DNA of 37,910 nt from Nitrospiraceae bacterium (lineage in GTDB: Bacteria; Nitrospirota; Thermodesulfovibrionia; Thermodesulfovibrionales; UBA6898): NCBI GenBank assembly GCA_020347665.1, contig CP070737.1, forward strand, positions 864,031 to 901,940, read 5' to 3'. A program made the position numbers and the translations under genes. Positions within the stretch are counted from its first letter, which is position 1. Each line of letters opens with the position of its first letter. Positions 1 to 7,308 of this stretch are shown here, one piece after another. The notes beneath the pieces were generated by a model. That model searched no databases. It was given only the letters and a program-made list of their open reading frames with translations, and was not told the DNA's origin.

Positions 1-63
1 AGGTTTCAAAGAAGTTAAACTATGAGGATTATAGATTGGATTGTTTAACGCAGAGCTCACTTG

Positions 64-81
64 TCCCGACGCATTTCGGGA
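64..81 (+). other. Small hairpin in the leader of the IS110 remnant
   Basis: TCCCGA at 64-69 pairs perfectly with TCGGGA at 76-81 around a 6-base loop. It lies upstream of the IS110 transposase fragment, in the non-coding end where full IS110-group elements encode their structured bridge RNA. Whether it belongs to that RNA is inference; the element is broken and only part of its left side is in view. Confidence 0.4.
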
Positions 82-107
82 TCAGTCGAAATGCCTTGAT
101 ACTCATG

Positions 108-176
108 AAGGCCTCCCTGAACCATACCCGAAACAGGTATGATTCAGGAACCAAAAACTTTACCAAAGGAGGCCTT
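108..176 (+). promoter_or_regulatory. Long hairpin that buries the ribosome binding site of the IS110 remnant
   Basis: AAGGCCTCC at 108-116 is perfectly complementary to GGAGGCCTT at 168-176, which contains the ribosome binding site for the ATG at 179. Inside lies a second stem, 116-128 with 136-148, with one mismatch. Together they form a two-tier structure that would hide the site in RNA. Masking of the start by structure is a common way for transposase genes to avoid expression from outside transcripts. The same bases could also be the remains of the IS110 bridge RNA; sequence alone does not separate the two. Confidence 0.6.
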
Positions 177-178
177 AT

Positions 179-304
179 ATGAAATTTTACACCGAAACTC
201 ACAAATTTTATTGCGGGATCGATCTTCATGCTAAAAACATGTATCTTTGCATTCTGGATCAGGATGGAAACATTGTTCGGCTCTATATAACAACTCATGC
301 CTAG
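179..304 (+). pseudogene. IS110-family transposase, N-terminal remnant (41 codons)
   Basis: From ATG 179, behind a strong AAAGGAGG site, the frame reads MKFYTETHKFYCGIDLHAKN and runs to TAG at 302-304. GIDLH, with Asp15, and the following MYLCILDQDGNIV are typical of the start of the RuvC-like DEDD domain of IS110-family transposases, which are roughly 300-400 residues long. About 33 residues look native. The last eight (RLYITTHA) do not fit the family, so the break is near base 278. The rest of the transposase, including the Tnp20 part with the catalytic serine, is absent, so the product cannot be active. The rhlE coding end follows 22 bases later on the other strand, so a deletion or insertion joined these parts. 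Confidence 0.8.
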
Positions 305-326
305 TAAATAGTCTAGGGAGACGGTT

Positions 327-1589
327 CTATGATGCCCTGCGGCGAGCCCTGTAGTGAGAGGATTTGTTCCTACCGTATGTAACAGCTGCCTGCTTTCGTG
401 AAGCCGTGTTATGACTGAGAACCGAGGCCTGTTTCCTGGGAGCCAACATATTATAGTCAAACCCCTCAAGCTCACGGATGACAAGCTCAATTTCCATGGT
501 ACGCTCAAAGCTCTGCACAATAAATTTGTCCGCCTGCGTCACAAGAGAAAACGCCTCTCCTGTGCGTGCTGCTCTGCCTGTTCTGCCTACACGATGCGTA
601 TAAGCATCGGCCGTATCAGGCATGTCGTAGTTGATTACATGAGAGATGCTTGAAATGTCCATACCCCTGGCTGCTAAATCGGTTGCCACGAGTATCCGGT
701 ATTTACCGTTTCTAAAACCATTAAGTGATTTCTGGCGCCTAGCTTGTGTCATATTGCCTTGCAGCGGGGTGGCCTTGAATCCATCTCTCTGGAGCTTGTC
801 AGTTACACGCTTGGCCCTGTGTTTGGTGCGTGTGAATACGAGCACGGACTTTGATTCGATGTTCCTGAGGAGCCTTATCAAAAAGGGCGTCTTCAGATGT
901 TCCGCCACAGGGTATAACGCATGCGATATGGTCTTTGCGGGCATGCTATGGTCCACCTGCACTATCACGGGCCGGTTCATTATCTGTTTTGTCAATGTAC
1001 GGATGTCATCTGGCATGGTGGCCGAGAAAAGAAGCGTCTGCCTTTTTCCAGGGATATGTCTGAGTATCTTCCTGATGTCCGGAATGAACCCCATGTCCAG
1101 CATGCGGTCTGCCTCGTCCAGCACCAGCATCTCCACAGAGGAAAGGTCTGCTTTTCCCTGATTGATGTGGTCCAGGAGGCGGCCTGGGCAAGCAACAATA
1201 ATGTCCACTCCCTTATGCAGCTTATTCTCCTGAATGTTGAAAGATGCCCCGCCATATATTGTCATACTCTCAAATCGAGTTCTTTTACCCATTACCCGTA
1301 TAGCCGCATCTATCTGATCCGCCAGTTCACGCGTTGGAGCGACAATCAATGCACGTGCCTTTTTGCAGGCGGTGCCGCCTTTTCCGCGGGATGAGTTACT
1401 CAGACGGTTAAGCATGGGCAGAACATATGCCGCTGTTTTACCTGTTCCTGTCTGTGCGAGCCCCATAACATCATGCCCTAGTAATATAGTGGGGATTGCC
1501 TTTGATTGTACGGGGGTTGGTGTTGTGTAACCTAAGGACCTGATCCCTGCCAAAATACTCGCGTTTAAACCAAATTCTTCAAAACTCAC
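327..1589 (-). CDS. rhlE: DEAD-box RNA helicase, RhlE type
   Basis: ATP-dependent RNA helicase that remodels structured RNA; RhlE-type proteins act in ribosome assembly and RNA turnover. The 420-residue protein has all core motifs in order: a Q motif near 6-28, Walker A AQTGTGKT at 45-52, APTRELA near 84, a CPGR motif near 134, DEAD at 158-161, SAT near 189, the second RecA domain with LVATDLAARGMDI, and HRVGRTGRA near 333. The tail is short and basic (RARRRAS), typical of an RNA-contacting extension. The start is GTG, supported by GGGAGGA about 9 bases upstream. It is a lone gene; its stop lies 22 bases from the IS110 remnant. Family assignment is firm; RhlE rather than another DEAD-box branch is likely from length and motif spacing. 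Confidence 0.9.
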   Translation of the reverse strand: MSFEEFGLNASILAGIRSLGYTTPTPVQSKAIPTILLGHDVMGLAQTGTGKTAAYVLPMLNRLSNSSRGKGGTACKKARALIVAPTRELADQIDAAIRVMGKRTRFESMTIYGGASFNIQENKLHKGVDIIVACPGRLLDHINQGKADLSSVEMLVLDEADRMLDMGFIPDIRKILRHIPGKRQTLLFSATMPDDIRTLTKQIMNRPVIVQVDHSMPAKTISHALYPVAEHLKTPFLIRLLRNIESKSVLVFTRTKHRAKRVTDKLQRDGFKATPLQGNMTQARRQKSLNGFRNGKYRILVATDLAARGMDISSISHVINYDMPDTADAYTHRVGRTGRAARTGEAFSLVTQADKFIVQSFERTMEIELVIRELEGFDYNMLAPRKQASVLSHNTASRKQAAVTYGRNKSSHYRARRRAS

Positions 1590-1883
1590 TAGTTAAATCC
1601 TCCCGGCTGCAATAAAGCCAAAAGGATTTCCCAGCTCGACTGCACTTCCGTTTCTTTGTTTTATTTTCGTCTCGTCATAACTATAACATGAATAGTCACT
1701 TTAATGCACTATAAGCACACCAGGCATCTTTCAATGAGTCGTTTCCGCGGCAGACTTCCATGACTGCTCAATATACTGAAAAAGAGATTTTGGCTGTTCA
1801 GAATGGGAACTAATCTGCTATGGAAAAACTAACAATTAAAGTCAACATTATGGTGCATTCTCTTCCTCATTAATCGAAAGAGT
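1590..1883. other. Intergenic stretch, no gene seen
   Basis: This 294-base gap between two minus-strand genes holds the rhlE ribosome binding site (1599-1604) and must hold its promoter. I see no convincing open frame, RNA gene or strong terminator in it. Confidence 0.4.
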
Positions 1884-3383
1884 TTACTCTTCTCCGCGAC
1901 TGGGAGCTTTATGCTGTTCGGTCTTCCATGGCTTTGAGGCAAACCAGATGGCAACTGTTAAGGTGACCAGGATCCAGCCGATACCTAATATCAGAATCGA
2001 TGTCCACGGATAGCCTTCATATGGTTGTTTGACTTCCCTGTAAATATCTATAAAGAGTATAATCCCTAAGACAATAGGAACAAAATATCTGATCAGGAAT
2101 GTCCATAGCCTGCCAAGCTGGAAAGTTGATATTTTGTTGATATGTTTCTTCAAAATAGTGATTCTGAATATCCATCCTACAAGAATGCATTCGAAAACGC
2201 CGACAACAACAAGACCATAATGCGTCAAAAAGTGGTCGACAATATCCAGCCAGAAAAGACCTGCCTGAGTTGTAAATATTATTGAGCCGAGGAAACCGAC
2301 TATGGACATTATGGTGACTATTTTCTTTCTCTCCAGGCCAAACTTGTCGACAACTGCTGATGTAAAGGCTTCAACAATTGATATTGAGGAAGACAGTCCG
2401 GCAACAACAAGACAGAGAAAGAAGATAACACCAAACACATTTCCTGCAGGCATCAGGCTGATAGCCTTGGGATATGCAACAAACGCAAGTCCAATGCTCT
2501 GGCTGACAACCTCGGATATAGGCTGTTGCTGAGTTGTGGCCATAAAGCCAAGCACGGAAAAGACCGCAAAGCCAGCAAACAGCGAGTAGCCGCTATTGAT
2601 GAACCCGGTCAGAATAGCGTTTCTTGTGATATTTGCCTTCGCCGGAAGGTAACTGGCGTATGCTATCATAATTCCGAATCCAAGCGAGAGGGTGAAGAAG
2701 ATCTGGCTGTATGCATCTATCCAGACTTTATGGTTCAGAAGCTTTGAAAAATCCGGCATGAGATAGGCTTTCATACCGGTCAGTGCCCCGTCAAGCGTGA
2801 TAGACCAGAAGAAAAGGATAGCGGTAAGCACGAAAAGCAGAGGCATAAATATCTTGTTCGCAAGTTCAAGGCCTTTCTGCACCCCCCGGTAAATGATCAG
2901 CCAGTTGAGAAACCAAACGATAACCAGACCTATAAGAACAGGAGTGCGTACATTTCCGACACTGGAAGGCCCATCGCTTAATGAAAGGAACTCTTTAAAA
3001 AAGAACGCGTTCGGATCGTCGCCCCAGCTAAGATCAAAAGAAAGGTTCAGGAAGTTTATGCACCAGGAAATAACAGCGGTATAGTACAGCTCAATCCCAA
3101 ACATTACAAAAATGACTGCCCACCACCCAAGCCATTCCCAGTTCTGCTTTATTTTGTGGTAGGCCAGTGGCGCGGAACCGATACGCTCATGCCCTATGCC
3201 AAATTCAAGGATCAGGAGTGGAATGCCGGCAGTTAAAAGTGCGATCACATAAGGAATAAGAAAGGCCCCGCCCCCGTGCTCGTATGCCAGATAACTAAAC
3301 CGCCAGATGTTCCCGAGACCAATAGCAGAGCCAATTGCGGCCATAAGGAATCCAACCTGGCTTTTCCATTGCTCTCTCTGCAT
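1884..3383 (-). CDS. Sodium-dependent transporter, neurotransmitter:sodium symporter (NSS/SLC6) family
   Basis: Inner-membrane symporter of the LeuT-like NSS family, which couples Na+ entry to uptake of amino acids or similar solutes; the substrate cannot be read from sequence. The 499-residue protein is strongly hydrophobic, with about 11-12 membrane segments. It opens with the family signature AAIGSAIGLGNIWRF (about residues 14-28), which lines the Na+ and substrate site in the unwound first helix. The open frame extends 64 codons further upstream, but ATG 3383 is preceded by TAAAGGAG at 3393-3400 and fits the family's N-terminus, so I use it. It stands alone, divergent from the oxidoreductase gene at 3672. 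Confidence 0.92.
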   Translation of the reverse strand: MQREQWKSQVGFLMAAIGSAIGLGNIWRFSYLAYEHGGGAFLIPYVIALLTAGIPLLILEFGIGHERIGSAPLAYHKIKQNWEWLGWWAVIFVMFGIELYYTAVISWCINFLNLSFDLSWGDDPNAFFFKEFLSLSDGPSSVGNVRTPVLIGLVIVWFLNWLIIYRGVQKGLELANKIFMPLLFVLTAILFFWSITLDGALTGMKAYLMPDFSKLLNHKVWIDAYSQIFFTLSLGFGIMIAYASYLPAKANITRNAILTGFINSGYSLFAGFAVFSVLGFMATTQQQPISEVVSQSIGLAFVAYPKAISLMPAGNVFGVIFFLCLVVAGLSSSISIVEAFTSAVVDKFGLERKKIVTIMSIVGFLGSIIFTTQAGLFWLDIVDHFLTHYGLVVVGVFECILVGWIFRITILKKHINKISTFQLGRLWTFLIRYFVPIVLGIILFIDIYREVKQPYEGYPWTSILILGIGWILVTLTVAIWFASKPWKTEQHKAPSRGEE

Positions 3384-3602
3384 GGTTCGTTTCTCCTTTA
3401 TCAAGAAACACAATTTCCTGGAGAACTGGGTAATACTATAACAGGCACAAAAGTATTTCGCAATAACCGGGATGAACATTATATATGAAGACGAGAATAT
3501 ACTGCAGGAAACACGGAGGTGCAGATTATCCGCATGATTGTATGGTCTGAAATATGTCAGAATGACATCAAACAATCAGAGAATAGTGAATGTATATTCC
3601 GG

Positions 3603-3631
3603 TTGCTAAAACGGAAATAAGATGGTACATT
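3603..3631 (+). promoter_or_regulatory. Probable sigma-70 promoter for the 3672 gene
   Basis: TTGCTA at 3603-3608 and TACATT at 3626-3631 are separated by 17 bases. Transcription would start near 3638, about 35 bases ahead of the coding start. A small inverted repeat, TGTCA-GAA-TGACA, lies upstream at about 3558-3570 and could be an operator for either divergent gene. Confidence 0.45.
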
Positions 3632-3671
3632 TTCTATAGAAAGGGGAGAGTAATATGAGGAGCATTTGGTA

Positions 3672-4304
3672 ATGAATATCGGCATTATAGGACCGGGAAA
3701 GATTGGCAGCGGACTTGGCAAGATTTGGGCCCAGAAGGGGCACCATATTACATTCTGTTATTCACGGGATGCTGAGAAACTGAAGAGGATGGCCGCTATA
3801 GTGCCAAATGCAGCTTCGTCCGATATTCAGGAAGCAGTAAGAAAAAGTGAGGTGATTCTGCTTTCAGTCGTATGGGAGGCTGTTGAAGAGGCCCTTAAGT
3901 CCGCCGGAAGCATGGACGGCAAAATTGTAATAGATTGTACCAATCCGACAAAGAAGGATCTAAGCGATCTCGCTGTCGGTCATGTTACTTCAGCAGCGGA
4001 AGAGATTGCCAAACGCATTCCTGGTGCAAGGGTCGTGAAAGCGTTTAATACTGTGTTTGCGGACGTATACCATTCAGATTCACGGCTGTTCGGTACGAGA
4101 AAACCAACGATGTTTTACTGTGGGGATGATAATGAAGCCAAGCAAATTGTATCGAAGCTCATTATTGATGCGGGTTTTGAGTCATGTGACGCCGGTGCTT
4201 TGAAGAATGCGCGCTACCTGGAGCCGCTTGCCATGCTTATGATTCAGCTTGGATACGGACAGGACATGGGAACAAATATTGCACTGAATTTGATTAATCG
4301 CTGA
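3672..4304 (+). CDS. NADP-binding oxidoreductase, coenzyme F420-dependent reductase-like family
   Basis: The 210-residue protein begins with a Rossmann loop, MNIGIIGPGKIGSGLG (GxGxxG at residues 7-12), and continues with the fold of the F420-dependent NADP reductase / NAD(P)-binding F420 family: a conserved DCTNP strand, a VVKAFNT strand, and a C-terminal NARYLEPLAMLMIQL helix. In archaea and actinobacteria such proteins move hydride between F420 and NADP. In bacteria without F420 the same fold is usually annotated only as an NADPH-dependent reductase, so the cofactor partner here is unknown. A TTG at 3666 is also in frame, but AGGAG at 3658-3662 sits 9 bases before ATG 3672, which I prefer. 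No partner gene is evident. Confidence 0.8.
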   Translation: MNIGIIGPGKIGSGLGKIWAQKGHHITFCYSRDAEKLKRMAAIVPNAASSDIQEAVRKSEVILLSVVWEAVEEALKSAGSMDGKIVIDCTNPTKKDLSDLAVGHVTSAAEEIAKRIPGARVVKAFNTVFADVYHSDSRLFGTRKPTMFYCGDDNEAKQIVSKLIIDAGFESCDAGALKNARYLEPLAMLMIQLGYGQDMGTNIALNLINR

Positions 4305-4439
4305 TTAATTCGATCTTTTTCTGCTTACGTATTCATATATTTTAGTAGTATTGCACATCTTGCCAAATCAGGCCCTTCGTGATATCTATAGAGCAAGATG
4401 AGTATTTTAAATAATAAACAAGAACATACGAGGGTAAGA

Positions 4440-4952
4440 ATGGATATTATAAAGGTGGTCAGGGAACGAAGAAGCATCAGAAAATTCATTGAAAAAGATA
4501 TACCTGAAGATATCCTCTCATCTCTAATGGATGCCTTGATCTGGGCGCCGAGTGCGGGCAACCTCCAGTCAAGACGATTCTTTTTCGTGAAAGACAAAAA
4601 GATAAAACATTTGCTGTCAGGCGCTGCGCTAAATCAACGTTTTATTCATGACGCGCCTGTCGCTATCGTCTGCTGTACAGATTCGAACATCGGCCGGCAC
4701 TATGGGCAACGGGGCAAGGATCTGTACACGATACAGGATGTCTCAGCAAGCATTATGGGCATGATGCTTGTTGCGCATGAAAACGGTCTGGGAACATGCT
4801 GGGTCGGGGCTTTTCATGAAGAAGATGTCTCCAAGATCATGAATCTGCCCCGCAATCTCCGTCCGGTTGCAATCATACCGGTTGGCTTTCCAGCCATGAT
4901 CCCTCAGCCTCCCCCCAGAATTTCACGGCAGGAGGCAGTGGAAATTGTTTAG
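4440..4952 (+). CDS. Nitroreductase-family flavoprotein
   Basis: FMN-dependent oxidoreductase of the nitroreductase family, 170 residues. RERRSIRKF near residues 8-16 gives the conserved FMN phosphate-binding arginines. APSAGNLQSRRFFFV (about 38-52) and GLGTCWVGAF (about 118-127) are the usual flavin-contacting segments. Members reduce nitroaromatics, quinones or flavins with NAD(P)H and usually act as homodimers in the cytosol; the physiological substrate cannot be told. An in-frame ATG at 4398 would add 14 residues, but CGAGGG just upstream of 4440 and family length favour the shorter form. It converges on the rluD-like gene. Confidence 0.85.
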   Translation: MDIIKVVRERRSIRKFIEKDIPEDILSSLMDALIWAPSAGNLQSRRFFFVKDKKIKHLLSGAALNQRFIHDAPVAIVCCTDSNIGRHYGQRGKDLYTIQDVSASIMGMMLVAHENGLGTCWVGAFHEEDVSKIMNLPRNLRPVAIIPVGFPAMIPQPPPRISRQEAVEIV

Positions 4953-5003
4953 GGAGCATCTGTGGGACTGTTCTGTAATAATGAGATACTATGAGCAGAA
5001 CTA

Positions 5004-5933
5004 TCACCGGCTGGATCGGAGGTCTTCAAGGCAGTTCTTCATATCGGACGGGATTGTAGCCCTGAATTCCATATACTCCCCTGACATCGGATGAGAAAAG
5101 CCGAGTATTTCAGCATGGAGCATCTGCCTTGGAAAAAGAATCTTTTTCTTTTTTATTTCTAACGCTCGTTTTTTCCCATACGTCTGATCTCCCAATACTG
5201 GATACCCGAGGGATGCAAAATGCACTCTGATCTGATGAGTTCTTCCCGTTCCCAGCCGCACCGCAATCAAAGTGGCCTCACTGAAGCGTTCAATCACTTT
5301 CCAGTTTGTGAGCGCGTCTCTGCCTTTTTTTACCCGTGCTGACATTTTTTTTCTGTCAGATGGCGCCCTGCCAATCGGTAGCGATATCGTTCCTTTATCT
5401 CCCTTGATCCGACCGAAGATCAGCGCCTTGTATTCTCTTTGAACTGCTCGCTCCCTGAATTGTATTACAAGATCATAATAAGCCTTATCATCAAGGGCTA
5501 CAACCATAACTCCTGAAGTATCTTTGTCCAGGCGGTGTACCACACCAGGCCGTAGTGGTGCCCCAACAGACGCTGTTTTCCTGGTCGCATGAGCAATTGC
5601 ATTCATGAGCGTTCCTGCTTCATGACCTGGAGAGGGGTAGACAACCATGCCGGGGGGTTTGTTGACAACCATAACAGCATCATCACAATATAGTATGTGC
5701 AGGGATAAATCCTCAGGCACCAGGGTCTGATGTTTATCAGGGACTGTTATATCTACGATATCGCCGGGCTTTATCTTATAGTTGGCCTTGACAGTTTTCT
5801 TGTTTACCGTTAGGAGCCCTTTTGTAATACACCGCTGCACCTGAGAGCGTGTCAGTCCTGATCGGTTAGAGGCAAAGAGATCTACTCTTTTGTCTGATTC
5901 ATCAAGACTAACAGTTATTTGCACCTTTTTCAT
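5004..5933 (-). CDS. rluD: RluD-family 23S rRNA pseudouridine synthase
   Basis: Converts uridines to pseudouridine in large-subunit rRNA. The 309-residue protein has an N-terminal S4 RNA-binding domain (about residues 14-62) followed by the RluA/RluD catalytic domain with RPGVVHRLDKDTSG, in which Asp136 is the catalytic aspartate. Later motifs GRTHQIRVHFASLG and ALGD-like VLGDQTYG agree. Overall length and the S4 domain fit RluD (U1911/1915/1917 in E. coli) better than RluA, but the exact sites are inferred. The frame is open for 36 more codons; ATG 5933 matches family N-termini. It has no ribosome binding site, only a -10-like box just upstream. Confidence 0.88.
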   Translation of the reverse strand: MKKVQITVSLDESDKRVDLFASNRSGLTRSQVQRCITKGLLTVNKKTVKANYKIKPGDIVDITVPDKHQTLVPEDLSLHILYCDDAVMVVNKPPGMVVYPSPGHEAGTLMNAIAHATRKTASVGAPLRPGVVHRLDKDTSGVMVVALDDKAYYDLVIQFRERAVQREYKALIFGRIKGDKGTISLPIGRAPSDRKKMSARVKKGRDALTNWKVIERFSEATLIAVRLGTGRTHQIRVHFASLGYPVLGDQTYGKKRALEIKKKKILFPRQMLHAEILGFSHPMSGEYMEFRATIPSDMKNCLEDLRSSR

Positions 5934-5942
5934 TATGAGATC

Positions 5943-5948
5943 ATTGTA
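5943..5948 (-). promoter_or_regulatory. -10 box abutting the rluD start (possible leaderless promoter)
   Basis: On the minus strand TACAAT (5948 to 5943) ends 9 bases before the ATG at 5933, and no Shine-Dalgarno sequence lies between. A transcript from this box would begin almost at the start codon. No clear -35 box is seen. Confidence 0.35.
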
Positions 5949-6045
5949 ACCGAAAACAATCATTTTAGGCTTTACTGATAACCATATCTCAGACGATCGT
6001 TTGTCAGGGAGTGGGGTGAGAACAATGGATTTTTTTTGCACACTG

Positions 6046-6054
6046 TGATATAAT
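6046..6054 (+). promoter_or_regulatory. Extended -10 promoter for the zinc-ribbon gene
   Basis: TGATATAAT is a perfect extended -10 element (TGN followed by TATAAT). Transcription would start near 6061. That leaves a short leader with AGGAG ahead of the ATG at 6089. Confidence 0.55.
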
Positions 6055-6088
6055 TAAGAAACTATGAAACTATATTCAGGAGTTAGAT

Positions 6089-6274
6089 ATGAAGAGTAAC
6101 ACCATGTCCTATAACAAGTGTGTTTGCCAGCACTGCAAGAGTGTTTTTGCGACAATGATAGAGTCTGAAGAAGAAATCAGGAAAGAGTCATGCCCCTCAT
6201 GCGGGAGGAAAGAGCTTAAGATAACAGAGCCGCTCAGCTTTGCCGAACTCAGCAGTCTTTTTCAGGGCGGCTGA
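6089..6274 (+). CDS. Small zinc-ribbon protein (61 residues)
   Basis: The protein carries two CxxC knuckles, Cys13-x2-Cys16 and Cys35-x2-Cys38, 18 residues apart, which is the layout of a zinc ribbon; Cys11 is an extra cysteine. The rest is a charged linker and a short C-terminal helix (PLSFAELSSLFQGG). AGGAG lies 8 bases before ATG 6089 and an extended -10 precedes it, so it is probably expressed. Proteins of this shape are often FmdB-like or general small regulators; I cannot assign a function. It stands alone between rluD (divergent) and rluB. Confidence 0.7.
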   Translation: MKSNTMSYNKCVCQHCKSVFATMIESEEEIRKESCPSCGRKELKITEPLSFAELSSLFQGG

Positions 6275-6292
6275 AGCCCGAGAGGATGCTGA

Positions 6293-6377
6293 AAGGCCAG
6301 GTTGGCCTTCGAGACTATAGAGCTACCAAGAAGATGTATAGCGGTAACAAAATCCTGGGGTCTGTAAAAGGATTTTG
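6293..6377 (+). other. Two hairpins in the gap after the zinc-ribbon gene
   Basis: AAGGCCA (6293-6299) pairs with TGGCCTT (6303-6309). CAAAATCCT (6348-6356) pairs with AGGATTTTG (6369-6377) around a 12-base loop. Neither is followed by a clear T-run, so they are weak terminator candidates at best. The remainder of 6275-6558 shows no open frame I would call a gene. Confidence 0.35.
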
Positions 6378-6559
6378 CTCATAATCAATACTGTCCACAC
6401 GCCAATGTGATTCATCATTATTGGTTCAATATTCCTCATGGTAGCCTATTCCCGTTTTGTGAAAACCGCAGATACAGATTTATCTGGAGGTTTCTTCTGA
6501 CAGGTGAAATGTCAATTCTCCCGTTATCATAAATTATCATAATGAGACGTATCCAGTTG

Positions 6560-6568
6560 TGGTATTAT
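6560..6568 (+). promoter_or_regulatory. Extended -10 box abutting the rluB start
   Basis: TGGTATTAT (TGN plus TATTAT) ends 8 bases before ATG 6577. No ribosome binding site is present, so the mRNA may be leaderless. No good -35 box is seen, as is usual for extended -10 promoters. Confidence 0.45.
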
Positions 6569-6576
6569 TTATACTT

Positions 6577-7308
6577 ATGGAAGAGCGGCTTCAGAAGATA
6601 ATTGCAGAAATGGGACTCGCCTCTCGCAGAAAATCCGAAGAGATGATTATTGAGGGGCGTGTTACTGTGAATGGCAGGGTTGTGTCTATCGGGACAAAGG
6701 CTGATCCAGTGAGAGATCATATTAAGGTTGACGGTAAGTTGATAACCAGTACGGAAAAGAAGATTTACATACTGTTCAACAAACCAAGGGGTGTTGTTAC
6801 TTCTCTGAGTGATCCGCAGGGGAGGCCAACGGTGAAGGATTATCTGAAGGGGATAAAACAGAGGGTTTATCCGGTGGGCAGACTTGATTACGACTCTGAA
6901 GGACTCTTGCTGCTGACAAATGATGGGGCTTTTACCCATGCTATCCTTCATCCTTCAAAAAAAGTGCCAAAGACATATCAGGTGAAAATCAAAGGAGTCA
7001 TGCTGCCTCCAGAAATGGAAAAAGTACGTAATGGCATCATTCTTGACGGTGTTCGGACCGCTCCCGCAAAAATAAGAACTGTGAGAAAGACTGAGCATAA
7101 TTCCTGGATAGAGATGACTATGTATGAAGGGAAAAAACGGCAGATCAGGAGGATGTTCCAGAGGCTCGGTCATTCTGTTATCAGATTGATACGAATAAAA
7201 ATCAATGGTATAGCATTGGGTAGCCTGCCGGCAGGTACGTATCGGTATCTTCTTCCAGAAGAAAAGAAGAAATTACTTAAAGAACTGCAGAGAGGTGAGG
7301 CTGCATGA
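6577..7308 (+). CDS. rluB: RluB-family rRNA pseudouridine synthase
   Basis: Pseudouridine synthase of the RluB/RluE/RsuA group, acting on 23S rRNA (U2605 in E. coli for RluB; the site here is inferred). The 243-residue protein has an N-terminal S4 domain (about 3-50: ERLQKIIAEMGLASRRKSEE) and the catalytic domain with VGRLDYDSEGLLLLTNDG, where Asp104 is the nucleophile, then YEGKKRQIRRMFQRLGH. A GTG at 6559 is in frame, but ATG 6577 matches the family start MEERLQK. No ribosome binding site is visible. Its stop overlaps the aspS start, so the two are translated as a pair. Confidence 0.9.
   Translation: MEERLQKIIAEMGLASRRKSEEMIIEGRVTVNGRVVSIGTKADPVRDHIKVDGKLITSTEKKIYILFNKPRGVVTSLSDPQGRPTVKDYLKGIKQRVYPVGRLDYDSEGLLLLTNDGAFTHAILHPSKKVPKTYQVKIKGVMLPPEMEKVRNGIILDGVRTAPAKIRTVRKTEHNSWIEMTMYEGKKRQIRRMFQRLGHSVIRLIRIKINGIALGSLPAGTYRYLLPEEKKKLLKELQRGEAA

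Noticed and set aside
29-520. Minus-strand open frame of 163 codons
   Set aside because: It crosses the IS110 leader hairpins and the end of rhlE in another frame and resembles no protein; a shadow.
646-1394. Plus-strand open frames of 157-171 codons inside rhlE
   Set aside because: They lie opposite a well-conserved helicase gene with intact motifs; no ribosome binding sites or family features.
3384-3575. 64-codon upstream extension of the NSS transporter
   Set aside because: The strong ribosome binding site is just ahead of ATG 3383 and the extension does not fit the family.
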